From Aestuariibaculum sp. M13 (GTDB lineage Bacteria; Bacteroidota; Bacteroidia; Flavobacteriales; Flavobacteriaceae), in contig NZ_JANIAC010000002.1 in NCBI RefSeq assembly GCF_024723255.1, positions 898,288 to 962,287 on the forward strand: a stretch of DNA of 64,000 nucleotides, in the 5' to 3' direction. The position numbers and the translations under genes were made by a program. Position 1 is the first letter of the stretch, and each line of letters starts with the position of its first letter. Below, piece by piece: positions 11,781-21,115 of this stretch. Below the pieces are notes generated by a model. The model saw nothing but the letters and a program-made list of their open reading frames with translations, was not told the origin of the DNA and did not search any database.

Positions 11781-12278
11781 ATGCAACTCACCCATTACAC
11801 TTCAAATTTTAACAAAAGAACATTCCCAATAACCGTGGTTGGAGATAATGTTACCAATGCACCAAATATTGGGAGCTTGTTTAGAATGTGTGACGCCTTT
11901 GGAATTGAAAAATTAATACTTTGTGGAGAAGGTATTACACTTGGCAGAAAAACAGCTAAAACTTCACGTGCCACCGAAAAAGTGGTGCCTTACGAAATTC
12001 ACGAATCTGCTTTAGACCAAATGGAAAGTCTAAAAAAAAATCATTTCATCATAGCTCTTGAAATTACAAGTACAAGTCAACCAATTCATTCCTTTCAACT
12101 CCCAACAGAAAAACCCATTGTCTTAGTGGTTGGCGATGAAAACTTTGGTGTTTCCGAAGCTATTTTAAATTTCGCTGATGCCATTATTCATATCGATATG
12201 TTTGGTCAAAATAGCAGTATGAATGTGGTACAAGCTACAAATATTGCTTTATACGAAATGACAAAACAACTTTTATAA
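11781..12278 (+). CDS. SpoU/TrmH-family RNA 2'-O-methyltransferase
   Basis: The protein is about 165 aa when started at the ATG at 11781, which lies just after the previous stop. A longer frame from 11745 would overlap DUF4159 and lacks support. SPOUT motifs are clear: NAPNIGSLFRMCDAFGIEKLILCGEG, LVVGDENFGVSEAIL and the C-terminal MNVVQATNIALYEM. The family methylates ribose 2'-OH groups in tRNA or rRNA. It is short, with only the catalytic domain and no N-terminal substrate-binding extension, so the target nucleotide cannot be assigned. It is the last gene of the tsaD run, before a terminator-like hairpin. Confidence 0.9.
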   Translation: MQLTHYTSNFNKRTFPITVVGDNVTNAPNIGSLFRMCDAFGIEKLILCGEGITLGRKTAKTSRATEKVVPYEIHESALDQMESLKKNHFIIALEITSTSQPIHSFQLPTEKPIVLVVGDENFGVSEAILNFADAIIHIDMFGQNSSMNVVQATNIALYEMTKQLL

Positions 12279-12289
12279 AAAAGTACACC

Positions 12290-12326
12290 TCTAAGAAGAG
12301 AATATTACCCTCTTTTTTATTTTTTT
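12290..12326 (+). terminator. Likely terminator after the tsaD-SpoU run
   Basis: AGAAGAG pairs with CTCTTTTTT across a short AT loop and continues into a long T-rich tract. It begins 15 bases after the stop of the SpoU gene. The stem is weak and includes a G-T pair. Confidence 0.5.
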
Positions 12327-12370
12327 TAGCTTCTTTGTAAACAAACACAAACCATACAATATTTATAATA

Positions 12371-14719
12371 ATGAATTACCCCATTAAACTTAACTTAAAA
12401 CCAATCTATTTCGTAACCCTTTTATTTTGTTCATTAGGTTTCGGACAAGAACACATCCTGTGGTACGACCAACCTGCAAGTAATTGGAACGAAGCACTTC
12501 CGTTAGGAAATGGCAAAATTGGCGTTATGGTTTTTGGTAATCCCACTAACGAACGCATCCAGTTAAATGACGATTCCATGTGGCCTGGTAATGATCCGGA
12601 CTGGATTGAACCAGAAGGAAACAAAAAGGACCTTGAACACATCAGACATTTATTATTTGAAGGCAACAACAAAGCTGCCGACAGTTTGTTTGTAGCTAAA
12701 TTTTCAAATAAAACCATCGTAAGATCTCACCAAACATTAGGCGATTTATTTATCGATTATAAACACGACAACATCACCGATTATCGTCGTGAACTGAATA
12801 TTGAAAATGCCACCTCTCAGGTTTCTTTCAAATCTAATGGCTATTTAATTACTGAAAACATCCTGGTCTCTCATCCACATAAAGTCATTGTTATTGAATT
12901 GGCTACCAATGCTCCTGAAGGCATCAATGCTAAACTAAAACTTAGCAGACCTCAGGATGCCGGTTTCGAAACTGCAAGGTCTTTTACAACAGAAAACGGA
13001 CTTCTTCTTATGCAAGGTGAAGTGACACAACGTGAAGGTAAATTTAATTCGCAACCTAAACCCATTACGCACGGCGTTAAATTTGAAACAGCTTTAAAAG
13101 TAATTAATGAAAAGGGAACTGTTTTAACCACACAAGACTACATAGAACTAAAAAACGTCAAGAAAGCCACTTTATATATTGTAAATAACTCATCATACTA
13201 TTTTGATGATTATAAAAAACAAAATCAAAAGGATTTAAAGGCCATTGGCTCTAAATCGTTCGACGACATTAAAAAAGTTCATATTAAAGATTATCAAGAA
13301 TTTTATTCACGAGTAAAACTTCAAATAAACCAAGAAGATTTCAGTAGCATTCCAACAGACCAAAGAATTGAAGCTGTAAAAAATGGTAATATCGATACTG
13401 GTTTGGAAACCTTGTTATTTAATTACGGCCGTTATTTATTAATTTCTTCTTCCAGAGAAGGCACTAACCCTGCAAATCTACAAGGGTTATGGAATCAGCA
13501 TTTAAAAGCCCCATGGAATGCCGATTACCATGCGAACATTAACCTCCAAATGAATTACTGGTTAGCCGATGTTACCGGACTTGGAGAACTTAACAATCCG
13601 CTTTTCAACTATGTTGACATGCTGGTTGAAAACGGAAAAACGACGGCTAGTAAAAACTTTGGTTGCAGTGGGTCCTTTATTCCTCATGCCACCGATTTAT
13701 GGGGACCAACATGGTTACGTGCCCCTACAGCATACTGGGGTTGTTCTATGGGTGCTGGAGGATGGCTTATGCAGCATTACTGGCAACATTACAGATTTAC
13801 AAAAGATAAAAATTTCCTGAACAAACGCGTATATCCTGCGCTTCATGAAGTCACTAAATTTTATAGCGATTGGATTATTGAAGATCCTCGAGACGGCATT
13901 TTAATTTCAGCCCCCTCTACTTCGCCAGAAAACAGATTCATAAATGAAAAAGGTGATCAAGTAGCAACTTGTCTAGGAAGCGCCATGGACCAACAAGTCA
14001 TTCATGAAGTTTTCGAAAACTACCTAAAAACCTGCGAAATTTTAAATATTGACAACGACTTTGTTAGAAAAATAAAGCAACAGAAAAGTCAGTTGCGTCC
14101 GGGGTTTGTTTTAGGTGATGATGGCAGAATTTTAGAATGGGACAGACCCTATGAAGAACCGGAACCTGGCCACAGGCACATGTCTCACCTTTATGGGTTT
14201 CATCCAGGAAACATCGTAACAAAAGAGAATGCGCCAGAATTATTTAATGCCGTTAGAAAAACTTTAGACTACCGTTTAGAAAACGGAGGAGCTGGTCCGG
14301 GTTGGAGCCGGGCCTGGTTAATTAATTGTAGCGCCAGACTTCAAGATGCCGAAATGGCTCACGAGCACATTCAATTCTTGTTTAAAAAATCTATAGGTAA
14401 AAACCTTTTCGATTTACACCCGCCTTTTCAGATTGATGGTAATTTTGGCTATACCGCAGGAGTTGCTGAAATGCTTTTACAATCTCAAGAAGAAAACGTC
14501 ATTCGTATTTTACCTGCTTTACCAAAAGCATGGAAAGACGGCTCGGTGTCAGGTTTAAAAGGACGTGGTGGATTAACCTTCGATATTGTTTGGAGTAATA
14601 GCCAATTAGACAAAGTAACAATTACCTCAAAATTCAATCATCAGTTCAAATTAATTTATAAGGATACTGTAAAAAATCTTCATTTAAAAAAAGGAGAAAC
14701 TTTTATTGTTGAATTATAA
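12371..14719 (+). CDS. Secreted glycoside hydrolase family 95 (alpha-L-fucosidase/L-galactosidase)
   Basis: The 782-aa precursor has a signal peptide (IYFVTLLFCSLGFGQ, cut near residue 25). The GH95 layout follows: an N-terminal beta-sandwich starting WYDQPASNWNEALPLGNG, then an (alpha/alpha)6 catalytic barrel. Conserved GH95 blocks are visible: LQGLWNQHLKAPWNADYHANINLQMNYW (paired asparagines), SPSTSPENRF with the likely general acid glutamate, and HPPFQIDGNFGYTAGVAEML with the conserved aspartate. The family inverts terminal alpha-1,2-linked L-fucose or L-galactose. With the adjacent propeller enzyme it probably trims an algal or plant polysaccharide side chain. No SusC/D pair is next to it. 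Confidence 0.93.
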   Translation: MNYPIKLNLKPIYFVTLLFCSLGFGQEHILWYDQPASNWNEALPLGNGKIGVMVFGNPTNERIQLNDDSMWPGNDPDWIEPEGNKKDLEHIRHLLFEGNNKAADSLFVAKFSNKTIVRSHQTLGDLFIDYKHDNITDYRRELNIENATSQVSFKSNGYLITENILVSHPHKVIVIELATNAPEGINAKLKLSRPQDAGFETARSFTTENGLLLMQGEVTQREGKFNSQPKPITHGVKFETALKVINEKGTVLTTQDYIELKNVKKATLYIVNNSSYYFDDYKKQNQKDLKAIGSKSFDDIKKVHIKDYQEFYSRVKLQINQEDFSSIPTDQRIEAVKNGNIDTGLETLLFNYGRYLLISSSREGTNPANLQGLWNQHLKAPWNADYHANINLQMNYWLADVTGLGELNNPLFNYVDMLVENGKTTASKNFGCSGSFIPHATDLWGPTWLRAPTAYWGCSMGAGGWLMQHYWQHYRFTKDKNFLNKRVYPALHEVTKFYSDWIIEDPRDGILISAPSTSPENRFINEKGDQVATCLGSAMDQQVIHEVFENYLKTCEILNIDNDFVRKIKQQKSQLRPGFVLGDDGRILEWDRPYEEPEPGHRHMSHLYGFHPGNIVTKENAPELFNAVRKTLDYRLENGGAGPGWSRAWLINCSARLQDAEMAHEHIQFLFKKSIGKNLFDLHPPFQIDGNFGYTAGVAEMLLQSQEENVIRILPALPKAWKDGSVSGLKGRGGLTFDIVWSNSQLDKVTITSKFNHQFKLIYKDTVKNLHLKKGETFIVEL

Positions 14720-14733
14720 AAATTTTAAATCAA

Positions 14734-15822
14734 ATGAAAATATCAACCTCAAATTTAAATCGAACCAATTTCTTAAAAACTCTTTTCCTTCTGTTTTTAA
14801 TCAATATTTCTTATGCTCAGCAGGGATTAAAGTCATTTGCCGATCAATGGGAATTTGTTGGCATTGCAGTAGAAGAGCCAGGGTATACTATTTGGGGCAC
14901 TTCTCCTATAATTGATGACAATGGTAAAACTCATTTATTTGTTGCCAGATGGCCGGGAAATACTGTTGAACCTGGATGGAGAACACATAGTGAAATTGCA
15001 CATTATATTGGGGATTCTTCAGAAGGTCCTTTTAAATTTGTTGACATTGCTATTAAAGGCCAAATTGAAAACAAACTAAATTCAACAGATTCGCCATCAA
15101 ATAAAAACATTTTTGCTCCTCACAATCCTACCATAAAGAAAATAGGTGATGTCTATGCTTTATTCTACATTGTTAACAACGGAATAAAAGAACATCCATC
15201 AAACCAATATATCTGTCTGTCAACATCAAAAAGCTTAAACGGACCCTGGGAACCTGTAAATACTGACGGTGCTATTTTACGACCTTCACAAAACAAAGAT
15301 TACTGGAACTACAATGCCAGTAATGGGGTTAACAACCCTACCCTATTACAGCACCCTAAAGGCGGTTTTTTCCTGTATTACAAATCGGAAAAAGCAAGAA
15401 TGGGTTTAGCTATAGCCGAGCACTTGGAAGGGCCATATGTTCAAATGCCGTTCCCAGTGACTGTAAACGACAGAAATATTGAAGATGGTTACGCATTTAT
15501 GTTTAATGATAAATTTGCCCTACTAACAACAGACAATCATGGTATCGTAGAAGAAGGCGGAGGTATTCTATGGACATCTAATGATGGTATACACTTTGAC
15601 TCTAGCGAAAAAGGATTCCATCGCATAAATGATTATACACCTATAAATATGAAAGACGCTAAAGTGCACTATGGTCCTAAAAACAAATCTTACGCAAAAT
15701 TTGAACGTCCGCAGATTTTATTAATTAACAACAAACCTAAATATTTATACGTTGCATCAGGTACTAATATCTATGGAGGTGACGCACCGGTAAGCTACGT
15801 TTTAAAAGCTAAGGATAAATAA
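14734..15822 (+). CDS. Secreted five-bladed beta-propeller glycosidase (GH43/GH117-like)
   Basis: The 362-aa precursor has a long signal peptide (FLKTLFLLFLINISYAQ, cut near residue 28). The mature part is a beta-propeller of the GH43/GH117 type, with blades marked by WGTSPIIDDNGKTHLFVARWP, FAPHNPTIKKIGDVYALFYIV, NGVNNPTLLQHPKGGFFLYY and the C-terminal FERPQILLINNKPKYLYVASG. Such enzymes act on arabino-, xylo- or agaro-type oligosaccharides. The exact family cannot be fixed by eye and the substrate is unknown. It follows the GH95 gene by 14 bases, so the two are probably cotranscribed and attack the same glycan. Confidence 0.75.
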   Translation: MKISTSNLNRTNFLKTLFLLFLINISYAQQGLKSFADQWEFVGIAVEEPGYTIWGTSPIIDDNGKTHLFVARWPGNTVEPGWRTHSEIAHYIGDSSEGPFKFVDIAIKGQIENKLNSTDSPSNKNIFAPHNPTIKKIGDVYALFYIVNNGIKEHPSNQYICLSTSKSLNGPWEPVNTDGAILRPSQNKDYWNYNASNGVNNPTLLQHPKGGFFLYYKSEKARMGLAIAEHLEGPYVQMPFPVTVNDRNIEDGYAFMFNDKFALLTTDNHGIVEEGGGILWTSNDGIHFDSSEKGFHRINDYTPINMKDAKVHYGPKNKSYAKFERPQILLINNKPKYLYVASGTNIYGGDAPVSYVLKAKDK

Positions 15823-15831
15823 TGCATAACC

Positions 15832-15869
15832 TAAAAAATACGAAAGCAGTAATTCGGGTGTATTTTTTG
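15832..15869 (+). terminator. Likely terminator after the GH95-propeller pair
   Basis: AAAAAATAC pairs with GTATTTTTT around a small GAA/TTC inner helix. It lies about ten bases past the stop of the propeller gene and the 3' arm is a T tract. Confidence 0.6.
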
Positions 15870-15896
15870 TGTTTAGTTTTTAATTATATTTACTAA

Positions 15897-16985
15897 ATGA
15901 ACTCAAAAATCATCGCCAACGGTATTCTTAGAGCGATAGCTATTCTTTTAGGTGTGGCTCTATTGCTTTTCTTCCTTTATAAAATTCAATCGGTTATTAG
16001 CTATTTGGTTATCGCCTCTGTAATTTCCTTAATCGGGCGACCTATCGTTTTATTTCTAACCAACCGATTAAAATTTAAAAGTACGTTGGCCGTTGTGGTA
16101 ACCATCGTCTTTTTACTAGGTTCAGTTATTGGTTTAGTAACTATGTTTGTGCCTTTAATTATTGAGCAAGGACACAAATTATCGTTGTTAAACATCAATC
16201 AATTGCAAACCAATATTGATGATTTATATACTGAAATTATTCACTATTTCGATTTGCGAAAAATCGATGTACGCCAGTCTCTTGAAGAAACGAAACTTTT
16301 ATCTAAGTTAGATTTATCAATGATTCCTTCTTTCTTAAACTCGGTCGTAAGTGGTCTAGGTAGTTTTAGCGTTGGTTTATTCTCCGTTTTATTTATTTCC
16401 TTTTTCTTTTTAAAAGACAGTAAATTATTCGAGCATGGAATTTTGATTTTTATTCCGGACAACAAAGAATCACAATGGAAAAACTCTTCAACAAAAATTA
16501 AAGATTTACTATCAAGATACTTTGTAGGACTGATTCTTCAAATATCTATTCTATTTGTAATTTATACAACAGGCTTACTTATAATTGGGATTGAAAACCC
16601 CATTGTAATTGCGTTTTTATGCGCTTTATTAAACCTGATTCCTTATGTTGGACCACTTATTAGTGTGGTTTTAATGCTGACTCTAACCATGACCAGTCAT
16701 TTAGGTGAAGGTTTCAGTGATGTTATTCTACCAAAAACATTTTGGGTATTTATTGTGTTTTTAATTGGTCAGTTAGTCGATAATTTTTTCAGTCAGCCCT
16801 TTATATTTTCAAAAAGTGTCAAATCACATCCACTGGAAATTTTCCTGGTAATTTTAATAACAGGCATATTATTCGGGGTTATTGGCTTAATTTTGGCAGT
16901 TCCGGCGTATACCGCTATTAAAGTGGTTTTAAAAGAATTTTTATCGGAAAACAGCATCGTAAAAAAATTGACTAAAGATTTATAA
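15897..16985 (+). CDS. AI-2E family transporter (PerM/TqsA-like permease)
   Basis: The 362-aa integral membrane protein has about eight hydrophobic segments, starting ILRAIAILLGVALLLFFLYKI. It carries the family hallmarks LLNLIPYVGPLISVVLML near residue 245 and a late LVDNFFSQPFIFSKSVKSHPLEIF with the conserved GILFGVIGLILAVPAYT. Members have been linked to autoinducer-2 export, sodium/proton antiport or unknown export. The substrate here is not predictable. It is followed six bases later by the THUMP-like methyltransferase gene, so the two may share a transcript. Confidence 0.9.
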   Translation: MNSKIIANGILRAIAILLGVALLLFFLYKIQSVISYLVIASVISLIGRPIVLFLTNRLKFKSTLAVVVTIVFLLGSVIGLVTMFVPLIIEQGHKLSLLNINQLQTNIDDLYTEIIHYFDLRKIDVRQSLEETKLLSKLDLSMIPSFLNSVVSGLGSFSVGLFSVLFISFFFLKDSKLFEHGILIFIPDNKESQWKNSSTKIKDLLSRYFVGLILQISILFVIYTTGLLIIGIENPIVIAFLCALLNLIPYVGPLISVVLMLTLTMTSHLGEGFSDVILPKTFWVFIVFLIGQLVDNFFSQPFIFSKSVKSHPLEIFLVILITGILFGVIGLILAVPAYTAIKVVLKEFLSENSIVKKLTKDL

Positions 16986-16991
16986 TCCCTT

Positions 16992-18170
16992 TTGAATACC
17001 GACATTTTAAATACCGAAGTTCAGGAATTTATTAATCAACATTTAAATTCAGACATCACCTCGCTAATTCTGAAAGGCTCCCCGTTTCCTTCAATAGATA
17101 CTAAAGAACTTATTGAACAAATTGAAGCCAAAACCCGTTGTGAAAAGAAATTACCGTCGTGGTTTAATGCGGAACAGATTTATTATCCAAACAAATTAAA
17201 CATTGAACAAACGTCCTCAGAGGTCACAGCAGTATATAAATCGAGTTTACTTTCAGGGGAATCTATCATCGATTTAACAGGTGGTTTTGGAGTAGATTGT
17301 TTTTATTTCTCGAAAGTTTTTAAAAGTGTTGAACATTGCGAGATTAACACATCTCTTTCTGATATAGTAAAGCACAACTACAAACAGTTGGGGGTAAGTA
17401 ATATTGAAACTCATGCCATAGACGGCATGGAATTTCTAAAAAACACCAACAAAACCTACGATTGGATTTACATCGATCCTTCACGACGTCATGATAGCAA
17501 GGGCAAAGTTTTCTTTTTAAACGATTGTCTGCCCAATGTACCAGAACATTTAAATCTTCTGTTTAAACGTTCAAAAAATATATTAATAAAAACATCTCCA
17601 TTGCTTGATTTTTCGATTGGTATCGATGAATTAAAACACGTTAAAACCATTCATGTAGTAGCTTTAAACAACGAGGTTAAAGAACTTCTTTGGGTTTTGG
17701 GACAAGATTTTTCCGGAGACATTTCTATTGAAACCGTGAATCTGAAAAATGACAAAAATGAAGTCTTTAATTTTTCATTTGGTGCCGAAAAAATTCTGGA
17801 ATCTAATTATAATGATCCCCTCACTTATTTATACGAACCAAACAGTGCAGTTTTAAAAGCCGGCGGATTTCACTCAATAAGCAATCAATTAAAGGTTGAT
17901 AAACTACATAAGCATTCTCATTTATACACCAGTAATGAGCATATAGAATTTCCCGGCAGATGTTTTAAAATCGAATCCATAGTTAATTACAATAAAAAAG
18001 AACTTAAAAAACTCGGAGTAACCAAAGCTAATATTACCACGCGAAACTTTCCAGAAACGGTTGAACAACTTCGAAAAAAGCATAAAATTAAAGACGGAGG
18101 AAACACATATCTGTTCTTTACCACCGACTTAAACAATAACAAAATTATTTTAGTAACGAGTAAATTGTAA
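16992..18170 (+). CDS. Class I SAM-dependent methyltransferase with THUMP-like C-terminal domain
   Basis: The 392-aa protein probably starts at the TTG at 16992; no ATG fits. It has a Rossmann methyltransferase core: IIDLTGGFGVDCFYFSK (motif I) at about residues 90-106, then HCEIN and WIYIDPSRRH, a DPxR-type motif IV. The C-terminal region (FPGRCFKIESIVNYNKKELKKLG, ANITTRNFPETVEQLRKKHKIKDGGNTYLFFTT) matches the THUMP-like domain of a Bacteroidota family usually annotated as a putative RNA methyltransferase. The substrate is unknown. It ends five bases before the convergent SpoU gene. Confidence 0.85.
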   Translation: MNTDILNTEVQEFINQHLNSDITSLILKGSPFPSIDTKELIEQIEAKTRCEKKLPSWFNAEQIYYPNKLNIEQTSSEVTAVYKSSLLSGESIIDLTGGFGVDCFYFSKVFKSVEHCEINTSLSDIVKHNYKQLGVSNIETHAIDGMEFLKNTNKTYDWIYIDPSRRHDSKGKVFFLNDCLPNVPEHLNLLFKRSKNILIKTSPLLDFSIGIDELKHVKTIHVVALNNEVKELLWVLGQDFSGDISIETVNLKNDKNEVFNFSFGAEKILESNYNDPLTYLYEPNSAVLKAGGFHSISNQLKVDKLHKHSHLYTSNEHIEFPGRCFKIESIVNYNKKELKKLGVTKANITTRNFPETVEQLRKKHKIKDGGNTYLFFTTDLNNNKIILVTSKL

Positions 18171-18175
18171 TCTCT

Positions 18176-18631
18176 TTAAGATCTCGGTTTATCTATGCCT
18201 CGATCGTACATTACTATACTTCCTGCAACAGAAACATTAAGGCTTAATTCTGACTTAAACTTCACTAAAAAGTGTGATTTTTCAATGGCTTGTTTAGACA
18301 ATCCGTGATCTTCGGCACCTAACAAATAAACGCAACGCCTTGGATGATGAAAGGTTTCTAAAGGCACGGCTTCATCGGTAAGTTCAACTCCTACTAATCT
18401 TGCGCCTTTTGGCAAATTATTAAAAAAATCGTCGAAGGTTTCGTAATGAAAATATGGCATGGCTTTAACGGCGTTATGGGTATCGCAAGCCTGTTTCGCA
18501 TAGCGGTTACCTATTGTAAAAATAAAACTGGCTCCTAAGTTTTGAGCCGAACGCCATAACACCCCTAAATTTTCAGGTGTTTTCCCATTTTGAATTCCTA
18601 TTCCGAAGTATTCATTTGTAAAATTGTCCAT
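18176..18631 (-). CDS. SpoU/TrmH-family RNA 2'-O-methyltransferase (second copy)
   Basis: The likely protein is about 151 aa from the ATG at 18631 (MDNFTNEYFGIGIQNGK). A longer frame from 18685 would run into the neighbouring dehydrogenase gene and is unlikely. SPOUT motifs are present: NGKTPENLGVLWRSAQNLGASFIFTIG, then LLGAEDHGLSKQAIEKSHFLVKF and LSLNVSVAGSIVMYD. It resembles short TrmL/TrmH proteins and differs clearly from the other SpoU protein at 11,781. The target RNA is not identifiable. It is convergent with the THUMP-like gene and lies just downstream of the GMC dehydrogenase operon. Confidence 0.88.
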   Translation of the reverse strand: MDNFTNEYFGIGIQNGKTPENLGVLWRSAQNLGASFIFTIGNRYAKQACDTHNAVKAMPYFHYETFDDFFNNLPKGARLVGVELTDEAVPLETFHHPRRCVYLLGAEDHGLSKQAIEKSHFLVKFKSELSLNVSVAGSIVMYDRGIDKPRS

Positions 18632-18656
18632 GGCGCAAAAATAGACATTTAAAGCT

Positions 18657-19280
18657 TTAAATGGAAGATGAATTCCCAACCTCACTCAAAGGTACACAGG
18701 GCTCATAAACACCCGGAAACGGATTATAATTTAAAATTTCTTTACCTACTACTTCCGAAGTATAATAACCATATAGCGTATAATGCCTTATAAAAGTTAA
18801 ATATTTGTACGTATAGTATAATTCTTTGTTTTCAACGTCGTCTTCAGACTTAGCCAGAATTTTAAAAATTTCCTGTTGCTGGTCTTCCGAAACCTCAAAA
18901 TAAGCCGTTAATAATTCTAAGAATTCAACTTGATCGCCTTGAAAAACTTCCTTTTGAAAAACACTTTTAAACTTATTCTCAAAATATGTTTGTCCTTTAA
19001 TAAATTGTTCTTGCTCTGTTTTATTCAATACTTGTTCCAATACACGATCTATAAACAACGGTACATTAACATCTAATGCCCCAACCGTATCTGAAGCCGG
19101 CAAGATAATATCAACCAAATGATGAATTATAATACTTTGCTCCTTATTTAAAAATGATAAAGTGTTATGTCCTGACTTAGAATCTTCTTTACAAGACACC
19201 AAAACATTAAACAAAGTAGATGATGCCACAACGCCTCCCAAAATAACAGGCATGGTTTTTAATACTTCCCTCCTAAGCAT
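18657..19280 (-). CDS. Gluconate 2-dehydrogenase subunit 3 family protein
   Basis: The 207-aa protein begins RREVLKTMPVILGGVVASSTLFNVLVSC. This resembles a lipoprotein or Tat-type leader with a cysteine near residue 30. The body (LSFLNKEQSIIIHHLVDIILPASDTVGALDVNVPLFIDRVL) matches the small subunit 3 family. These subunits accompany membrane-bound GMC dehydrogenases of sugars or sugar acids in the periplasm and are thought to help export or assemble them. It overlaps the upstream GMC gene by eight bases, strong evidence of a two-gene operon. Confidence 0.88.
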   Translation of the reverse strand: MLRREVLKTMPVILGGVVASSTLFNVLVSCKEDSKSGHNTLSFLNKEQSIIIHHLVDIILPASDTVGALDVNVPLFIDRVLEQVLNKTEQEQFIKGQTYFENKFKSVFQKEVFQGDQVEFLELLTAYFEVSEDQQQEIFKILAKSEDDVENKELYYTYKYLTFIRHYTLYGYYTSEVVGKEILNYNPFPGVYEPCVPLSEVGNSSSI

Positions 19281-20955
19281 CCTGATTTCCTTTTATTTGA
19301 TTAACGGCGTGTTGTGCTGCTCTGGCGGTTAATGCCATATAGGTTAACGACGGATTTTGATACGCTGAAGACGTCATACAGGCGCCATCGGTAACATAAA
19401 CATTAGGTACGGCATGAATTTGATTATATTTATTCAAGACTGATCTTTTAGGGTCGTGTCCCATTCTAGCCGTTCCCATTTCATGAATGGCGTGTCCCGG
19501 ATGACACTCAATATCGTAACCTTCCACATTTTTAAATCCTGCCTTTTCAAACATCGCTACAGCCTGCGCCTGCATGTCTTTACGCATTTCCTTTTCGTTT
19601 TCTTTAAACTCACAGTCAAACTTAACGGTAGGTTGCCCCCATCGGTCTAACTTCTCGTAATTCAACGTCATCTTATTTTCATGATACGGTAAACATTCAC
19701 CAAAACCAGACATACCAATTTTCCAAGGTCCCGGTTTAAACAAGTCTTCCTTTAGTTTTGAGCCAAAGCTTAACTCCGGAATGGCACTTTGCCAGTTTTG
19801 TCGGCTCGCACTACCTTGAAAGCCGTAACCTCGTAAAAAGCTTTTCTCTTTATTTTCGGAATTTAAATTTCTAAATCTCGGAATATGAAAACTCGCCGGA
19901 CGACGGCCTTTATAAAATTTATCGTCAAAACCTTCAACCGTAGCTGTGGCTCCCACTCTAAAATGATGATCCATTAAATTATGTCCCAATTCGTCACTAT
20001 CATTTCCTAAACCATTTGGAAAACGATCGGATTTTGAATTAAGCAAAATCGCGGTTGATGCCACAGTTGAAGCACAACAAAAAATAACTTTCGCTTCGAA
20101 AACCAGTTTTTCATTGGTGTTCACATCAATAACCTCAACACCAGTAGCTTTGCCTTCTTTTTCGTTATAAATAATCTTAGAAACAATAGAAAACGGACGT
20201 AAAGTCATATTGCCAGTTTTTTCGGCTGCCGGAAGTGTTGACGCATTACTACTAAAATACGCCCCAAACGGACAACCACGCATACAACGATTTCTGTATT
20301 GGCATTTTCCGCGACCTTCAAAGTTTTTATCTCCTGTTAGGTTTGCAAAACGCCCAATAGTTAAATGCCTGTCGGGGTATTGTTCTTGTATTTTATTTCG
20401 AAATTCAGTTTCTACACAATTTAAATCCATAGGCGGTAAAAACTCTCCATCTGGTAAGTGCTCCAGTCCTAAAGATTCACCAAAAACACCTATAAACCGC
20501 TCCACCTTATCGTACCAAGGCGCAATATCTTTATACCTGATAGGCCAGTCTACGGCAATGTTTTCCTTTTTGTTCGCTTCAAAATCTAAATCGCTTAACC
20601 GTAAACATTGACGCCCCCAGGTTAAAGAGCGTCCGCCAACATGATAGCCACGAATCCAGTCGAAACGTTTGTCTTCTTCATACGGATTTTCTAAATCATC
20701 AACAAACCAATGTTTAATAGATGGATGAGTCACAAAGCCTGTTCGGACTTGTTTATGTTGCTTTTTAAGTTCTTCGGTGGTATTAAGACCTCTGTTTTCA
20801 AATTCCCACGGATCAGTATTCCAGGTCGGATAATCTTCAACGTGTTTTACATCTCTTCCACGTTCTAAAACCAAAGTTTTCATGCCTTGCTCGCATAATT
20901 CTTTGGCAGCCCATCCGCCGGAAATTCCTGTTCCTATAACTATCGCATCGTACAT
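19273..20955 (-). CDS. GMC-family FAD-dependent oxidoreductase (sugar/gluconate dehydrogenase large subunit)
   Basis: The 560-aa flavoprotein starts MYDAIVIGTGISGGWAAKELCEQGMKTLVLERG, a full Rossmann FAD site. It contains GGRSLTWGRQCLRLSDLDF, CQYRNRCMRGCPFGAYFSSNASTLPAA and a C-terminal active-site block (CHPGHAIHEMGTARMGHDP and YQNPSLTYMALTARAAQHA). The cysteine cluster CRNRCMRGCP may hold an Fe-S or heme contact, as proposed for related dehydrogenases. It oxidises an alcohol group of a sugar or polyol; the substrate is unknown. It is the first gene of the operon with subunit 3. Confidence 0.92.
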   Translation of the reverse strand: MYDAIVIGTGISGGWAAKELCEQGMKTLVLERGRDVKHVEDYPTWNTDPWEFENRGLNTTEELKKQHKQVRTGFVTHPSIKHWFVDDLENPYEEDKRFDWIRGYHVGGRSLTWGRQCLRLSDLDFEANKKENIAVDWPIRYKDIAPWYDKVERFIGVFGESLGLEHLPDGEFLPPMDLNCVETEFRNKIQEQYPDRHLTIGRFANLTGDKNFEGRGKCQYRNRCMRGCPFGAYFSSNASTLPAAEKTGNMTLRPFSIVSKIIYNEKEGKATGVEVIDVNTNEKLVFEAKVIFCCASTVASTAILLNSKSDRFPNGLGNDSDELGHNLMDHHFRVGATATVEGFDDKFYKGRRPASFHIPRFRNLNSENKEKSFLRGYGFQGSASRQNWQSAIPELSFGSKLKEDLFKPGPWKIGMSGFGECLPYHENKMTLNYEKLDRWGQPTVKFDCEFKENEKEMRKDMQAQAVAMFEKAGFKNVEGYDIECHPGHAIHEMGTARMGHDPKRSVLNKYNQIHAVPNVYVTDGACMTSSAYQNPSLTYMALTARAAQHAVNQIKGNQDA

Positions 20956-21058
20956 TGGCTCCTGTAATTCTTCATTTTCACACTTCGTGCAAATAAAATA
21001 ATTTTAAGAGATATTTATGGAGACTATTCATTTAAAAAAGGTAGACATATTCGGAAAA

Positions 21059-21092
21059 CAAAAAACGGCTTGATAAAACACCAAGCCGTTAT
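21059..21092 (-). terminator. Rho-independent terminator after the retropepsin-like gene
   Basis: AACGGCTTG and CAAGCCGTT form a perfect 9-bp stem with a nine-base loop. On the minus strand it is followed by TTTTTTG. It begins about 25 bases past the stop of the gene at 21116-22606. Confidence 0.85.
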
Positions 21093-21115
21093 ATACTGTA
21101 AATCAGAATTTTTAA